From Ruminococcus flavefaciens (GTDB taxonomy: Bacteria; Bacillota; Clostridia; Oscillospirales; Ruminococcaceae): a stretch of DNA of 32,188 nucleotides. The position numbers and the translations under genes are program-made. The notes beneath the pieces are model-generated. The model was not told where the DNA came from. It searched no databases and saw only the letters and a program-made list of their open reading frames with translations. Where the stretch lies: assembly GCA_023663905.1 (NCBI GenBank), contig JAMPGO010000013.1:1-32188 (forward strand), read 5' to 3'. The stretch's first letter is position 1. The number at the start of each line of letters is the position of its first letter. This document shows positions 22,559 through 30,318 of the stretch, one piece after another.

Positions 22559-23725
22559 TTATGATTTAATAAAAACGATTTCAAAGCGAGTGCCTTTGCC
22601 CTGTTCGGAATAAACAACAATTTCTCCGCTGTGATTTCTCACGATTTTCTGTGCAACAGACATACCCAGCCCGGCACTTTTCATAGTAATATCCGAGATT
22701 TTCCTTGCGAACGGCTCAAACAGCGTGGGAATATCCTGCTGTGGGATTCCCTTGCCGTTGTCAGTCATCGAAAGCTTAATCATTGCGGGATTTTCCTCCA
22801 GCTCCACACGGATTTCAGTGCATTCGGAATGGTCGGCGGAATTTTTCAGCAGATTTTCAATCGCCTCGCACAGCCAGCCCTTATCGTGATTCAGCCTGAT
22901 ATTACACGGCAAATCGGCGGTAAGACTGATATTACGGCTTCTCAGGACAGGCGAAATCCTCTTCAGGGCGGTATTGCAGGTATCGGCGAAACATAGGTTC
23001 TGCATATTATATTCCACCGTCTGCGATTCCAGCCGTGCGAGCTTTATCGCCTGCACCACAAGAAGCTCAACTCCGTCAAGATTCAGCTGAATTTCATTAT
23101 AAAGCTCCTCCGTCTGCTCTTCGGGAAGATTTTCCGTTTCAGTCAGCATATCGGCATTCAGGCGGATTACCGCAAGCGCCGTTTTAATCTGGTGGGAAAA
23201 ATCGCCGAGAAAATCACGGAGATAATTTTTTTCGTACTCCAGACACCTGTTCAGGTACGTCATCCGCTTTGCAAGAAGCTCGGCATTCTCGGAAATCCTG
23301 CGCACACAGCAGGCATCCTCGCCGTGCATAGTAATCATATTGTCAAGCTTGTCGGCGGATTTCCTGCACTCACGGCTCAGAGTTTCAAGCTGATTATAGA
23401 TTTCAAAAACCCTGTGGATTGCAAAGACCGTCCAGAAAAGCGAACACAATCCCAGCGAAGAAAAAATAATCCAAAAAACCGTGTTGCGCATTTCCGACCA
23501 GCCGGGCATAAGTTTTGCGGGCATATCGGGGCGGATTCCGTACCTGCTCAGACTCTCGCCGTCAGCCGTCAGAAGATACGCATTTATCTGCTCACGCACG
23601 GCATAATCGGCGATTTTTCCCGATAATACGAGACTTAACAGCGCCGAGACAATCAGCACCGCAAAAAACGCAAGGACTGTTTTTTTCGGCGAATGATTGT
23701 TAATAAATTTATCTATTCTGTCCAC
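22559..23725 (-). CDS. Sensor histidine kinase
   Basis: 388 residues. Two membrane helices (~16-35 and ~83-103) enclose a short outer loop of about 47 residues, then a helical linker, the dimerisation and phospho-acceptor helix with DFSHQIKTAL (His178), and an ATPase domain with N-box ENLLKNSADHS, G1 DNGKGIP and G2 GLGMSVAQ. H-box variant SHQIKT replaces the commoner SHELKT. The start is a GTG at 23725 lying inside the last codons of the response regulator gene (13-bp overlap), indicating translational coupling. It should phosphorylate that regulator. The outer loop is longer than in true intramembrane-sensing BceS kinases, so a directly bound ligand is possible. Confidence 0.92.
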   Translation of the reverse strand: MDRIDKFINNHSPKKTVLAFFAVLIVSALLSLVLSGKIADYAVREQINAYLLTADGESLSRYGIRPDMPAKLMPGWSEMRNTVFWIIFSSLGLCSLFWTVFAIHRVFEIYNQLETLSRECRKSADKLDNMITMHGEDACCVRRISENAELLAKRMTYLNRCLEYEKNYLRDFLGDFSHQIKTALAVIRLNADMLTETENLPEEQTEELYNEIQLNLDGVELLVVQAIKLARLESQTVEYNMQNLCFADTCNTALKRISPVLRSRNISLTADLPCNIRLNHDKGWLCEAIENLLKNSADHSECTEIRVELEENPAMIKLSMTDNGKGIPQQDIPTLFEPFARKISDITMKSAGLGMSVAQKIVRNHSGEIVVYSEQGKGTRFEIVFIKS

Positions 23726-24306
23726 TTGTAACCCAGTCCTCTTTTTGTAATAATCTGTCCTCCGCCCGATTTTCTGAGCTTTTCACGAAGTCTGCTGATA
23801 TTCACGGACAACGTGTTATCGTTGACAAACACGCCTTTGCAGTCCCATAAATAGTCAAGAATCTGCTCTCGGGTAAGGTACTGACCGTGATTCAGCTTGA
23901 GATAGTCAAGAAGTTTCTGCTCAACGGCAGTCAGCTCCATTTCGGGAAGCACAGGAATACGGCGGAGATTCGCCCTTATCCGTGACAGCAGTTCCCGAAG
24001 CCTGAACGGCTTTGTAATATAATCATCACCGCCGATGTCAAGTCCGTCAACAATATCCGCCTCATCGTCGCAGGAAGTCAGGAAAATTATGGGAGTTCGG
24101 GAAATCTTGCGTATTTTACGGCAGAAATCCTTGCCGTTGCCGTCGGGAAGAATGACATCAAGAATAATCAAATCGACCGATTGAAAAAGCTCCTCGGCGA
24201 TGTCCAGCCTGTTCGCCCTGACAACATCATAGCCCTCGGATTCAAGGGCGATAGTAATATTTTTGTTGAGAATTTCGTCGTCCTCAACCAAAAGAATCTT
24301 ATTCAT
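23713..24306 (-). CDS. OmpR-family response regulator with shortened linker
   Basis: 197 residues, shorter than the usual 220-235. The receiver domain is complete: acidic pocket EDD (8-10), phospho-acceptor Asp50 in ILDVILPDG, Thr77 and Lys99 in ITKPF. The winged-helix DNA-binding domain starts abruptly with ELTAVEQKLLDYL at about 124 and ends with ITKRGLGYKW. The ~25 residues that normally form the linker and the first beta-sheet of the DNA-binding domain are largely missing. The ATG at 24306 is preceded by GAGG; the longer frame to 24489 would overlap the promoter and the sortase terminator. It is the partner of the overlapping kinase and probably activates the ABC genes downstream. Confidence 0.93.
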   Translation of the reverse strand: MNKILLVEDDEILNKNITIALESEGYDVVRANRLDIAEELFQSVDLIILDVILPDGNGKDFCRKIRKISRTPIIFLTSCDDEADIVDGLDIGGDDYITKPFRLRELLSRIRANLRRIPVLPEMELTAVEQKLLDYLKLNHGQYLTREQILDYLWDCKGVFVNDNTLSVNISRLREKLRKSGGGQIITKRGLGYKWTE

Positions 24307-24339
24307 AGCAGACCTCGTTTTGTGTAATTTATTTATTAA

Positions 24340-24368
24340 ATTATAGCACATATAAATATATCCGTCAA
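24340..24368 (-). promoter_or_regulatory. Promoter of the two-component/ABC operon
   Basis: Minus strand: TTGACG (24363-24368), 17-nt spacer, TATAAT (24340-24345) with extended TGC. The -35 begins 2 nt after the U tract of the sortase terminator. Confidence 0.85.
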
Positions 24369-24399
24369 GAAAAAAATCACCATACGGCTGTATGGCGAT
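24369..24399 (-). terminator. Intrinsic terminator of the pilus operon
   Basis: ATCACCATAC (24376-24385) and GTATGGCGAT (24390-24399) form a 10-bp stem with one G-U pair in minus-strand RNA and a 4-nt loop, followed by six U. Flanking A/T runs can lengthen the stem. Confidence 0.92.
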
Positions 24400-24410
24400 T
24401 TTTAAAAATT

Positions 24411-25058
24411 TTACTCCTGTTTTTCGACTGCCCTGACAGTCACTCTGCTCTGACCGCTGAGCGTGCAGGTGAAGAGTGTCAAATCCCACGAATCCTCCGA
24501 GCCGAAGTCCATAGCTTCAATATCTCTGCCATTGATTTCAGTAACCTCTGCGACCTCGTAAAAATGCGGATAGCCGTCAGCGTCCGTGAAAATAATCTCC
24601 TCACCGCCCGATAACTGGTTAAGTCTGCCGAAATGGGTGTTGTAATTATGTGCGGCGATTATAATATTGCCGTCCGCAACAGTACCCTTGTAACGGCAGG
24701 GCGAGAGCTTGAGATTGGGATAGCTCCACTCGCTCATAACGGGAAGCTCCAGACCGAGCGCAGGGACTGAAATAATGCCGATATAGATATTGCCGTCCAG
24801 CTCCATAGTGTGTTCTTCAATCACAGGGACGGTCGTTGTCTCAAACTGTGCATAATAGGCAAAAAGGTCGTTTTCCATAGTCGTGCTTGTAGTGACGGTA
24901 GTAGTCTCGGGCAATTCGATTTTCAGCTCCGCAACGATACTGTCGGCGACCTCTCCGCCCTTCTCGTTCTCATTCTTATTGTACAAAACAAGGGACAATG
25001 CCGCTATAAGCAGTATTGCCCCGAGTAATATACAACACAATCCGTGTGTTTTTTTCAT
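24411..25058 (-). CDS. Sortase, second enzyme of the pilus operon (non-C class)
   Basis: 215 residues with one N-terminal membrane anchor (~8-26) and a Thr-rich stalk, then a sortase beta-barrel. The catalytic triad is visible: His137 in IIIAAHNYN, Cys198 in TLFTCTL and Arg205 in SGQSRVTV. It lacks the N-terminal lid and C-terminal membrane helix of the class C enzyme in this operon, so it is more like a housekeeping or class D/E type that would attach the finished pilus or the LPQTG protein to peptidoglycan. Its ATG lies 3 nt after the accessory pilin stop. Exact class is not certain. Confidence 0.88.
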   Translation of the reverse strand: MKKTHGLCCILLGAILLIAALSLVLYNKNENEKGGEVADSIVAELKIELPETTTVTTSTTMENDLFAYYAQFETTTVPVIEEHTMELDGNIYIGIISVPALGLELPVMSEWSYPNLKLSPCRYKGTVADGNIIIAAHNYNTHFGRLNQLSGGEEIIFTDADGYPHFYEVAEVTEINGRDIEAMDFGSEDSWDLTLFTCTLSGQSRVTVRAVEKQE

Positions 25059-25061
25059 TAA

Positions 25062-26378
25062 TTAATCTTCTTTCCTGCTATTCAGAAGCAATCTAGCACC
25101 AACAGCGATGAAAATCAGACCGCTGAAAAGCATTACGGGAACAGGCCACCATAACTGACCTGTCTGCGGAAGCTTTTCGGACGAAGTGGTAACAGTAGTA
25201 TTTCTGCTTGTCTGTCGGCTCGATGAGCTTCTCGAGGTTCTCTCTGTTGAAGTTGAGGTAGTTGCGGTAGAAGTAGTGCTGTCGGAATCGGTTGTAGTTG
25301 TAGTAGTCGTTTCGCTGTCTACTGTTGATGTAGCAGGAAGAACGCCTGTGGCAGTTGTGGTAGTTGAAGTCGTTCTGGAAAAGTCTCCTGAATCATCAAT
25401 TTGGGTGGTTGTGGTTGAGGATTCGATAACAGTAGTTGTTGTAGTCGTCCTTGAAAAGTCTCCCGAATCGTCAAACTGTGTAGTCGTTGTAGTATCCTTG
25501 CTTTCAGTTGCGGGAAGCGGAGTAACAGTTGTGGTGGTTGAAGTTACTGTTGTAGTAGTTGTTGTGGTAGTCACCATTGCAAGAAGGTCGTTGTCGTAGG
25601 AGTTCATAATAACGAACTGCACCTCATTGTTTCTGTACATTACGAAACATCCGGGCGGAACGTTTACTTCCTTAACTCGCCATTCGCTTGAAGCGTCGCC
25701 CTCCCACGAATAAGTCCAGTTATCTTCTTCAGTCAGCTGAATTGTATCAAACAAGTCGCCGTCCTCATAAATCTGAATTGAAAGAGCAGGCGGTTTGTCA
25801 GTTACAAGGGAAGCATTAGCCCAAATTTTTCTGAGCGTAAATCTGTCCGTCTGACCTGGAAGAGTATATTTTGTTATAAATTTAGGATAAGCGTTGATTG
25901 TTTTGCTTTCGCCGTTTATCTCAAAGAGAAACGGTGTCGGGAAGTAAGAAACGGAATCAATTTTAACTTTATTGCCTACAGCAAGGTAAAGTCCCGATTC
26001 AAGACCGCTGAACTGGACAACACCATAGCCGTTTGTCCTGCCAACGCTGTCGGGATAAATATCATCCAGAACGGCATAGTTGCTGAGAGTTGAAGCAGCC
26101 TCCGTCATTGATTCGGAATCCTCCATAATTTTGGACAAATCAATGAAATAATCAGCAAAATCGCCTGTAAGAACGTAGTTGTTGCCACGTTTTTCGCCGA
26201 CATCGTACAACTGCCAGGTCATTCCTGCAATACCGAAATCGTCCTGTTTGCAGGTCATAGTAAGAGTTCCGTTGTTAGAATCGGCGGCAGAGACATTGAA
26301 AAGCAGTCCCGCCATAAACATAAGTATAACACCAAATGTGCAAAATACCGCACCGGCTCTTCTATATATATTGCACAT
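25062..26378 (-). CDS. Cna-B accessory pilin or surface adhesin with LPQTG signal
   Basis: 438 residues. Signal peptide ~1-32, an N-terminal domain of pilin type (~33-165), then a Cna-B domain (~172-262: TLRKIWANA, SIQIYEDG, NWTYSWEG, WRVKEVNVPPG). A ~130-residue stalk made almost wholly of Thr and Ser follows, interrupted by two copies of an [FI]DDSGDFSR block. The C-terminal sorting signal is LPQTG (403-407), a hydrophobic helix and a charged tail (NSRKED). It would be linked to the pilus by the class C sortase or anchored to the wall by the second sortase. The start is taken as the ATG at 26378 (AAAGGAGG 10 nt upstream); an in-frame TTG at 26384 is too close to that site. Confidence 0.9.
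   Translation of the reverse strand: MCNIYRRAGAVFCTFGVILMFMAGLLFNVSAADSNNGTLTMTCKQDDFGIAGMTWQLYDVGEKRGNNYVLTGDFADYFIDLSKIMEDSESMTEAASTLSNYAVLDDIYPDSVGRTNGYGVVQFSGLESGLYLAVGNKVKIDSVSYFPTPFLFEINGESKTINAYPKFITKYTLPGQTDRFTLRKIWANASLVTDKPPALSIQIYEDGDLFDTIQLTEEDNWTYSWEGDASSEWRVKEVNVPPGCFVMYRNNEVQFVIMNSYDNDLLAMVTTTTTTTTVTSTTTTVTPLPATESKDTTTTTQFDDSGDFSRTTTTTTVIESSTTTTQIDDSGDFSRTTSTTTTATGVLPATSTVDSETTTTTTTDSDSTTSTATTSTSTERTSRSSSSRQTSRNTTVTTSSEKLPQTGQLWWPVPVMLFSGLIFIAVGARLLLNSRKED
25330..25590 (-). repeat. Low-complexity Thr-codon tracts with a duplicated 25-codon unit
   Basis: Long runs of ACN codons (GTT/GTA/GTG/GTC on the plus strand) encode the Thr stalk. Two copies of a unit ending in GDFSR lie near 25376-25405 and 25445-25480. 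Mixed third bases make slippage less likely than in pure repeats, but the tract should still vary in length between strains. Confidence 0.65.
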
Positions 26379-26384
26379 TATCAA

Positions 26385-27257
26385 TCAGCCTCCTTTTGAT
26401 GATACAAGATTAAGATAATCCGCCCTTGTCCTTTTGCGAGGTTTTCTTCCGTTTCCGAAGAACCAGAAAATAATCAGAATGAGAACAAGAGGAGCAGCAA
26501 TAAACGGTATAACAAGCATCGGGTCGACTTTGCGTGCGTCCTGGTCAACCCTGACATTGCGCTCGTAAACAGTCTCAATGCGCTTTGCACGGACAAGCAT
26601 ACGGTGGGAGTTGATACCGTAGGGCGTACACGTCATAAGGGTGACATAATCGCCGTCGGGAATAACTTCAAGCTTATCCGTCTGCTCAGGCTCAACAGTA
26701 ACGATGTCATCGATTTCGTATGTTAAAATATCATTGAGAACCGTAATGGTAAAAGTATCGCCGATGACGAGTTCGTCGAGGTCGGTGAAGAGCTTTGCAG
26801 AGGGCAGACCTCTGTGAGCGGAGATAACAGCGTGGGTATTTTTTCCGCCGACAGGAAGGGACGAACCCTCGAGATGACCGGCGGCAATATTAAGAACTTC
26901 CGCACTTGTACCGTGATAAATCGGAAGTTCCACATTGATGACGGGAATAGAAATATAGCCCATAATACCCGAACCGCCGATATTGAGAACCTCGTCATAG
27001 TCGGAGAGCTTGTCGTGTTCGGCAAAAGGCGAAGCAAGCTGATTCAGCCTGCTGTTGTAGTTATAAGCCGCATTCCAGATGTCGTCATAAGTTTCGGGAG
27101 CAATCTGCTGAACAGCGTCGTTGTAGTTGGCAATAGCATAGCTCTGAACACGTCTGTTCCACCAGTCGCTGACCGACGGATAAAGCATTACGGAGAGCCC
27201 CACCAGCAAAATAATAACCAATAGAATTGTAGAAATAATACCAGATTTTTTCCTCAT
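26385..27257 (-). CDS. srtC: Class C (pilin-polymerising) sortase
   Basis: 290 residues. Membrane helices at both ends (~8-26 and ~247-267), the hallmark of class C. Catalytic His148 in ISAHRGLPS, Cys210 in TLMTCTPYG and Arg219 in NSHRMLVR. A lid-like SPF (76-78) occupies the place of the usual DPF/DPW lid, with Ser in place of Asp. It joins pilin subunits by isopeptide bonds between the LPxTG Thr and a pilin Lys. Start: the ATG at 27257 with GGGAGGG upstream. Its last codons (Lys-Gly-Gly) themselves supply the AAAGGAGG ribosome site of the accessory pilin gene. Confidence 0.95.
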   Translation of the reverse strand: MRKKSGIISTILLVIILLVGLSVMLYPSVSDWWNRRVQSYAIANYNDAVQQIAPETYDDIWNAAYNYNSRLNQLASPFAEHDKLSDYDEVLNIGGSGIMGYISIPVINVELPIYHGTSAEVLNIAAGHLEGSSLPVGGKNTHAVISAHRGLPSAKLFTDLDELVIGDTFTITVLNDILTYEIDDIVTVEPEQTDKLEVIPDGDYVTLMTCTPYGINSHRMLVRAKRIETVYERNVRVDQDARKVDPMLVIPFIAAPLVLILIIFWFFGNGRKPRKRTRADYLNLVSSKGG

Positions 27258-27273
27258 AGGGCCCTCCCTAATG

Positions 27274-27300
27274 CTCCTCCCGGCAGACCGCAGGGAGGAG
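27274..27300 (-). promoter_or_regulatory. Intercistronic hairpin between major pilin and sortase genes
   Basis: CTCCTCCC (27274-27281) and GGGAGGAG (27293-27300) form a perfect 8-bp GC-rich stem with an 11-nt loop. No U tract follows on the minus strand, so it is unlikely to be a full terminator. In the minus-strand RNA the 5' arm could also pair with the downstream GGGAGGG ribosome site of srtC. Confidence 0.6.
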
Positions 27301-27332
27301 TTTAAGGTAAATTTACAGCACGTGAAGCTAAA

Positions 27333-29054
27333 TTAAGCCTCGTTTTTCTTCATTCTCTTCTTAGTGATAAGGAACACGCCTGCAACAGCAACCATTGCGC
27401 CGCCGCCAAGGTAGAAGAGGGTTGTACCAACGCCACCTGTTGAGGGGAGTTTTGTACCCTTCGTGTTATCAACCTCAAAGTAATTATCCTTATTTTTGTC
27501 ATAAGTCTCAGTTACATCAGCAAATTTGGATTCATCCTGTTTCAACTCAAGGCTGGTTTCAATTTCAAATGCACCCTCGGCAGCTGAAATTGCATTGTAT
27601 TCTTCCCAATCAGTGTTATCTTCAGTGATTGCATATTTATCGCTGTCAAGACCTTTGATTCTTACAACAAGCTTGTAACCTTTTACATCACTATCTTCAG
27701 TAATTGTAGATGCATCTACAAGATTTCCGTCTGCATCAATAATCTTAAGGGAAAGGTCTGTTACAGTACCATTTTCATCCATTACATAGTCGTATACACC
27801 ATAAAGGTCAGTATCATCTTCTGTAACCTCTCTGAACTTCTTACCGTCAACACCGAATTTGAGCTTGCTGTAATTGCCGTCTTTGATTTCCTGTTCTGTC
27901 AGGTCAGAACCAGCATTAAAGAACTTTTTCTCAAACTGGAAGTCGTAAGTATAAATTCCGACCTTATCCTTAGGTGTCTCACCCTCGTTTTCATCCTTGT
28001 CAAATTCACCAGTGCCTGACTTGTTCGGATTGTTTGAATACTTAAGAGAAACTTCGTTCGGGTTAACACTGCAAACCTTAGCAGCATCTGTCAGAGCTGT
28101 TGTGTACTTAACAGTAATCTGTGTAGTAGCCTTTACAGAATCATTAGTTTTAAGATTAGCAAACACAACGTTAATGTCATAACCAGCAGTTTCATCACCT
28201 GTTACTGTAATTGTATAATCAGCATCTGTAATAGAGTCATCATTTGATGTTACAGTAAATTTAGATACCTCAGGTTTTACAAAAACACCGTCAAGGTGGT
28301 CAACGAACTCATAGTAGTAGTTCTCATAATTATCATAGTTCTCAGGAAGAGTACCATAGAGACCGAATTTAGCTTCCTGACCAATTTCAAGGTCTGCTAC
28401 GTCGTTCCAGTGCTTATCAGACTCATATGTAGCTGCTTCTGCGGCTGTATTTTCTACATCGTCTTCAAGAACTTTCTTTTCAACTGTTGGCAAACCAATC
28501 TTAGCTGTGCCAGTACCTATATTATTTGTTGTTACTGCACCGTTAGCAATTGTAAGCATACCAAGAGATATAGATTCCTGTGTTGTACCAAGAACATCCT
28601 TTGTACCTACGCAAGTACATAAATAATAACCGTCTGAAAGACCGTCTGTAAAAGTTACTTTACCTCCATCATATGTACCTTCTGCACCTGTGCCTGCAAC
28701 TTCGTTAGCAATTGCTCTTGCAACAGCTTCAGAATTATCAGAAGTAATTTTAGTAGCTACATCAGCAGCTGTATCAGATGAAACCTCTACAGCGCTCTTA
28801 ATTGCATCCTTAACGTCATCAGATATATTAGCAGCCCACTCTATGCTTGTAACTGTATTATCCGAACTTAATACAAGGTCAAAAAGCTTATATGCGTATA
28901 CTTTATTGTCTTTGATACCTAAATCATCAGAGACACCACTAAGGGTAAATTCTGTAACAGGAGCAGCAAAAGTATTAAAAGCCATAGGAGCAGCCATAGT
29001 AGCAGCCATAAGAGTTGCAGCTATAGCAGCAGTAACTTTCTTAAAGTTTTTCAT
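27333..29054 (-). CDS. Major pilin (fimbrial shaft) with LPSTG signal
   Basis: 573 residues. Signal peptide ~1-30; a first domain with DGYYL (141-145); PTVEKKV (189-195), typical of the pilin-motif segment whose Lys accepts the next subunit; a long middle made of Ig-like or pilin D1-type beta domains; and the sorting signal LPSTG (536-540) with a hydrophobic helix and tail KKRMKK. It should be polymerised by the class C sortase into the pilus shaft. Codon use is visibly AT-richer than in the neighbouring genes, as expected for a highly expressed or more recently acquired surface gene. It contains a Cys-Thr-Cys (146-148), unusual in exported pilins. Ribosome site: AAAAGGAG 8 nt before the ATG at 29054. 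Confidence 0.93.
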   Translation of the reverse strand: MKNFKKVTAAIAATLMAATMAAPMAFNTFAAPVTEFTLSGVSDDLGIKDNKVYAYKLFDLVLSSDNTVTSIEWAANISDDVKDAIKSAVEVSSDTAADVATKITSDNSEAVARAIANEVAGTGAEGTYDGGKVTFTDGLSDGYYLCTCVGTKDVLGTTQESISLGMLTIANGAVTTNNIGTGTAKIGLPTVEKKVLEDDVENTAAEAATYESDKHWNDVADLEIGQEAKFGLYGTLPENYDNYENYYYEFVDHLDGVFVKPEVSKFTVTSNDDSITDADYTITVTGDETAGYDINVVFANLKTNDSVKATTQITVKYTTALTDAAKVCSVNPNEVSLKYSNNPNKSGTGEFDKDENEGETPKDKVGIYTYDFQFEKKFFNAGSDLTEQEIKDGNYSKLKFGVDGKKFREVTEDDTDLYGVYDYVMDENGTVTDLSLKIIDADGNLVDASTITEDSDVKGYKLVVRIKGLDSDKYAITEDNTDWEEYNAISAAEGAFEIETSLELKQDESKFADVTETYDKNKDNYFEVDNTKGTKLPSTGGVGTTLFYLGGGAMVAVAGVFLITKKRMKKNEA

Positions 29055-29108
29055 AAAATTTTCTCCTTTTCCCGTGCAAACGCACGCTAAACTTATTGTT
29101 GTGGATTC

Positions 29109-29690
29109 TCAGACTGCGCCGAACGCTTCAAAGGGCCATAAGCGGAAAACGACCTTGCCGATGACGTACTCGTCGGCTATGCACCCTACGGAGGAAGAAC
29201 GGCTGTCAATCGAGACAGAACGGTGGTCGCCCATAACAAAAAATCTATTGTCGGGGACCTGATACGGCAGTTTTATATCGCACTCGCCGAGCGCCTTTTC
29301 GTTGACATAAGGCTCATCGAGCGGTTCGCCATTGATATAGACCGTGCCGTCATCTGCGATGTCGATAACATCGCCCGCTGTTCCAATAACTCTTTTCAGC
29401 AGGATTTTGTTATTGTAGTAGAAAGCAATCACATCGCCTGTCTGGAAATCGCTCTGCTTGTTGCACATAAGCAGTTCGTCGTTGAGGAGCGTTGGAGTCA
29501 TACTCGTTCCCGTCACCCTGAGGACAGGGAGGAGGAGAAGCGACACAAGCACAGCTATTGCCGCAACGACCACAAGCGAGGCAATCGTATTATACAGGGT
29601 TTTGATGTAATTCTTTCTGTAGTGAATCCGCTTCAGTTCAGAACCGAGCTGTTCGGCAGTCGGAAGGTCTTTGATGTTCTCGCTTTCCAT
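29109..29690 (-). CDS. lepB: Signal peptidase I of the pilus operon
   Basis: 193 residues. A ~33-residue cytoplasmic N-terminal tail, one membrane helix (~34-58), then the Ser-Lys peptidase domain: GTSMTPTL (catalytic Ser63), LLKRVIGTAGD (Lys99) and GDHRSVSIDSR. It removes signal peptides from exported proteins; placement just before the pilin gene suggests it processes the pilins, as dedicated signal peptidases do in several Gram-positive pilus loci. The ATG at 29690 has GGAG upstream and is 3 nt after the stop of the coiled-coil gene. 54 nt separate its stop from the pilin ATG, including a small CGTGC/GCACG hairpin. Confidence 0.94.
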   Translation of the reverse strand: MESENIKDLPTAEQLGSELKRIHYRKNYIKTLYNTIASLVVVAAIAVLVSLLLLPVLRVTGTSMTPTLLNDELLMCNKQSDFQTGDVIAFYYNNKILLKRVIGTAGDVIDIADDGTVYINGEPLDEPYVNEKALGECDIKLPYQVPDNRFFVMGDHRSVSIDSRSSSVGCIADEYVIGKVVFRLWPFEAFGAV

Positions 29691-29693
29691 ACT

Positions 29694-29978
29694 TCACTGC
29701 TCCGTTTCCGATGAAGTATCAGCACTGCTGTCAGAGTTATTATTTTTGTGGTAATTGCTGAGTGAAGATTCCACGGCTTCTTTGACCGCATTTTTAACTA
29801 CGGCTATAAACTCGTCGGACTGGTTCGATTTGACCTCAATGGACGTCCTTGCCAAATCATCCAGCCTGGATTTAAGGCTTTCATTTTCTTCTTTCAGCTT
29901 ATCAAGTTCTTCTCTCAAGTAAAACATAAGTTCCAACAGTTCTGAGCGTTTCAGTCTGCGCAGTTCCTTGTCTGTCAT
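29694..29978 (-). CDS. Small coiled-coil protein at the head of the pilus operon
   Basis: 94 residues, cytoplasmic, no signal peptide. Opens MTDKELRRLKRSELLELMFY, then a Leu-heptad coiled coil (about 20-45, EELDKLKEENESLKSRL), a variable middle and a Ser/Asn/Thr-rich tail. Proteins beginning with a similar KxLRRLKRxELLELL segment recur, by my recollection, beside signal peptidases and sortase operons in Ruminococcus relatives, with no assigned function. Start: the ATG at 29978 with AAAGGAG 5 nt upstream, chosen over a longer frame that begins near the promoter. First gene after the operon promoter, 3 nt before the signal peptidase gene. Confidence 0.8.
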   Translation of the reverse strand: MTDKELRRLKRSELLELMFYLREELDKLKEENESLKSRLDDLARTSIEVKSNQSDEFIAVVKNAVKEAVESSLSNYHKNNNSDSSADTSSETEQ

Positions 29979-30021
29979 AGTTTCTCCTTTCGAAAAGTAA
30001 CTCATCCACATCGTTTATCTT

Positions 30022-30050
30022 ATTATACACCCTAATTTCTGATTTGTCAA
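30022..30050 (-). promoter_or_regulatory. Consensus promoter of the pilus operon
   Basis: Minus strand: TTGACA (30045-30050), 17-nt spacer, TATAAT (30022-30027). A perfect match, 44 nt upstream of the first gene. No other strong promoter was seen inside the six-gene operon. Confidence 0.9.
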
Positions 30051-30176
30051 GAATTATCAAGCATTTATAGTTAATTTTGTCTAAATACACAAACTTTATG
30101 GAATGGAATTATACAACTTGCGAAAAATATTACAGAACTATTACCAAAACATTTAATTTTTTATATATTCAGTCGG

Positions 30177-30216
30177 GAATAAAAAAAGCACTGCAAACAA
30201 AACTGTTCACAGTGCT
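30177..30216 (-). terminator. Terminator of tRNA-Trp
   Basis: AGCACTG (30187-30193) and CAGTGCT (30210-30216) form a stem around a 16-nt loop, followed on the minus strand by TTTTTTTATTCCC. Confidence 0.85.
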
Positions 30217-30219
30217 GAC

Positions 30220-30295
30220 TGGCAGGGGCAGAAGGACTTGAACCCTCGGCACGCGGTTTTGGAGACCGCTGCTCTACCAACTGAGCTATACCCCT
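30220..30295 (-). tRNA. trnW: tRNA-Trp (anticodon CCA)
   Basis: 76 nt including an encoded 3' CCA. Acceptor AGGGGTA pairs with TGCCCCT (one G-U), the D arm has AGCTCAGTTGGTAGAGC, the anticodon stem GCGGT/ACCGC encloses loop CTCCAAA with anticodon CCA, and the T arm has GGGTTCAAGTCC. Own promoter and terminator flank it. Confidence 0.97.
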
Positions 30296-30318
30296 ATGCT
30301 GTTCATTCAACAATAAAT

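Noticed and set aside
19022-24306. Module called simply BceRS-BceAB
   Set aside because: The permease has two FtsX cores with two large outer domains, and the kinase has a ~47-residue outer loop, so strict Bce identity is not supported. Only the general class is claimed.
25186-25599. Val-rich plus-strand frame opposite the accessory pilin stalk
   Set aside because: A product of reading Thr-codon repeats backwards (ACN to NGT); no start signal and pure low complexity.
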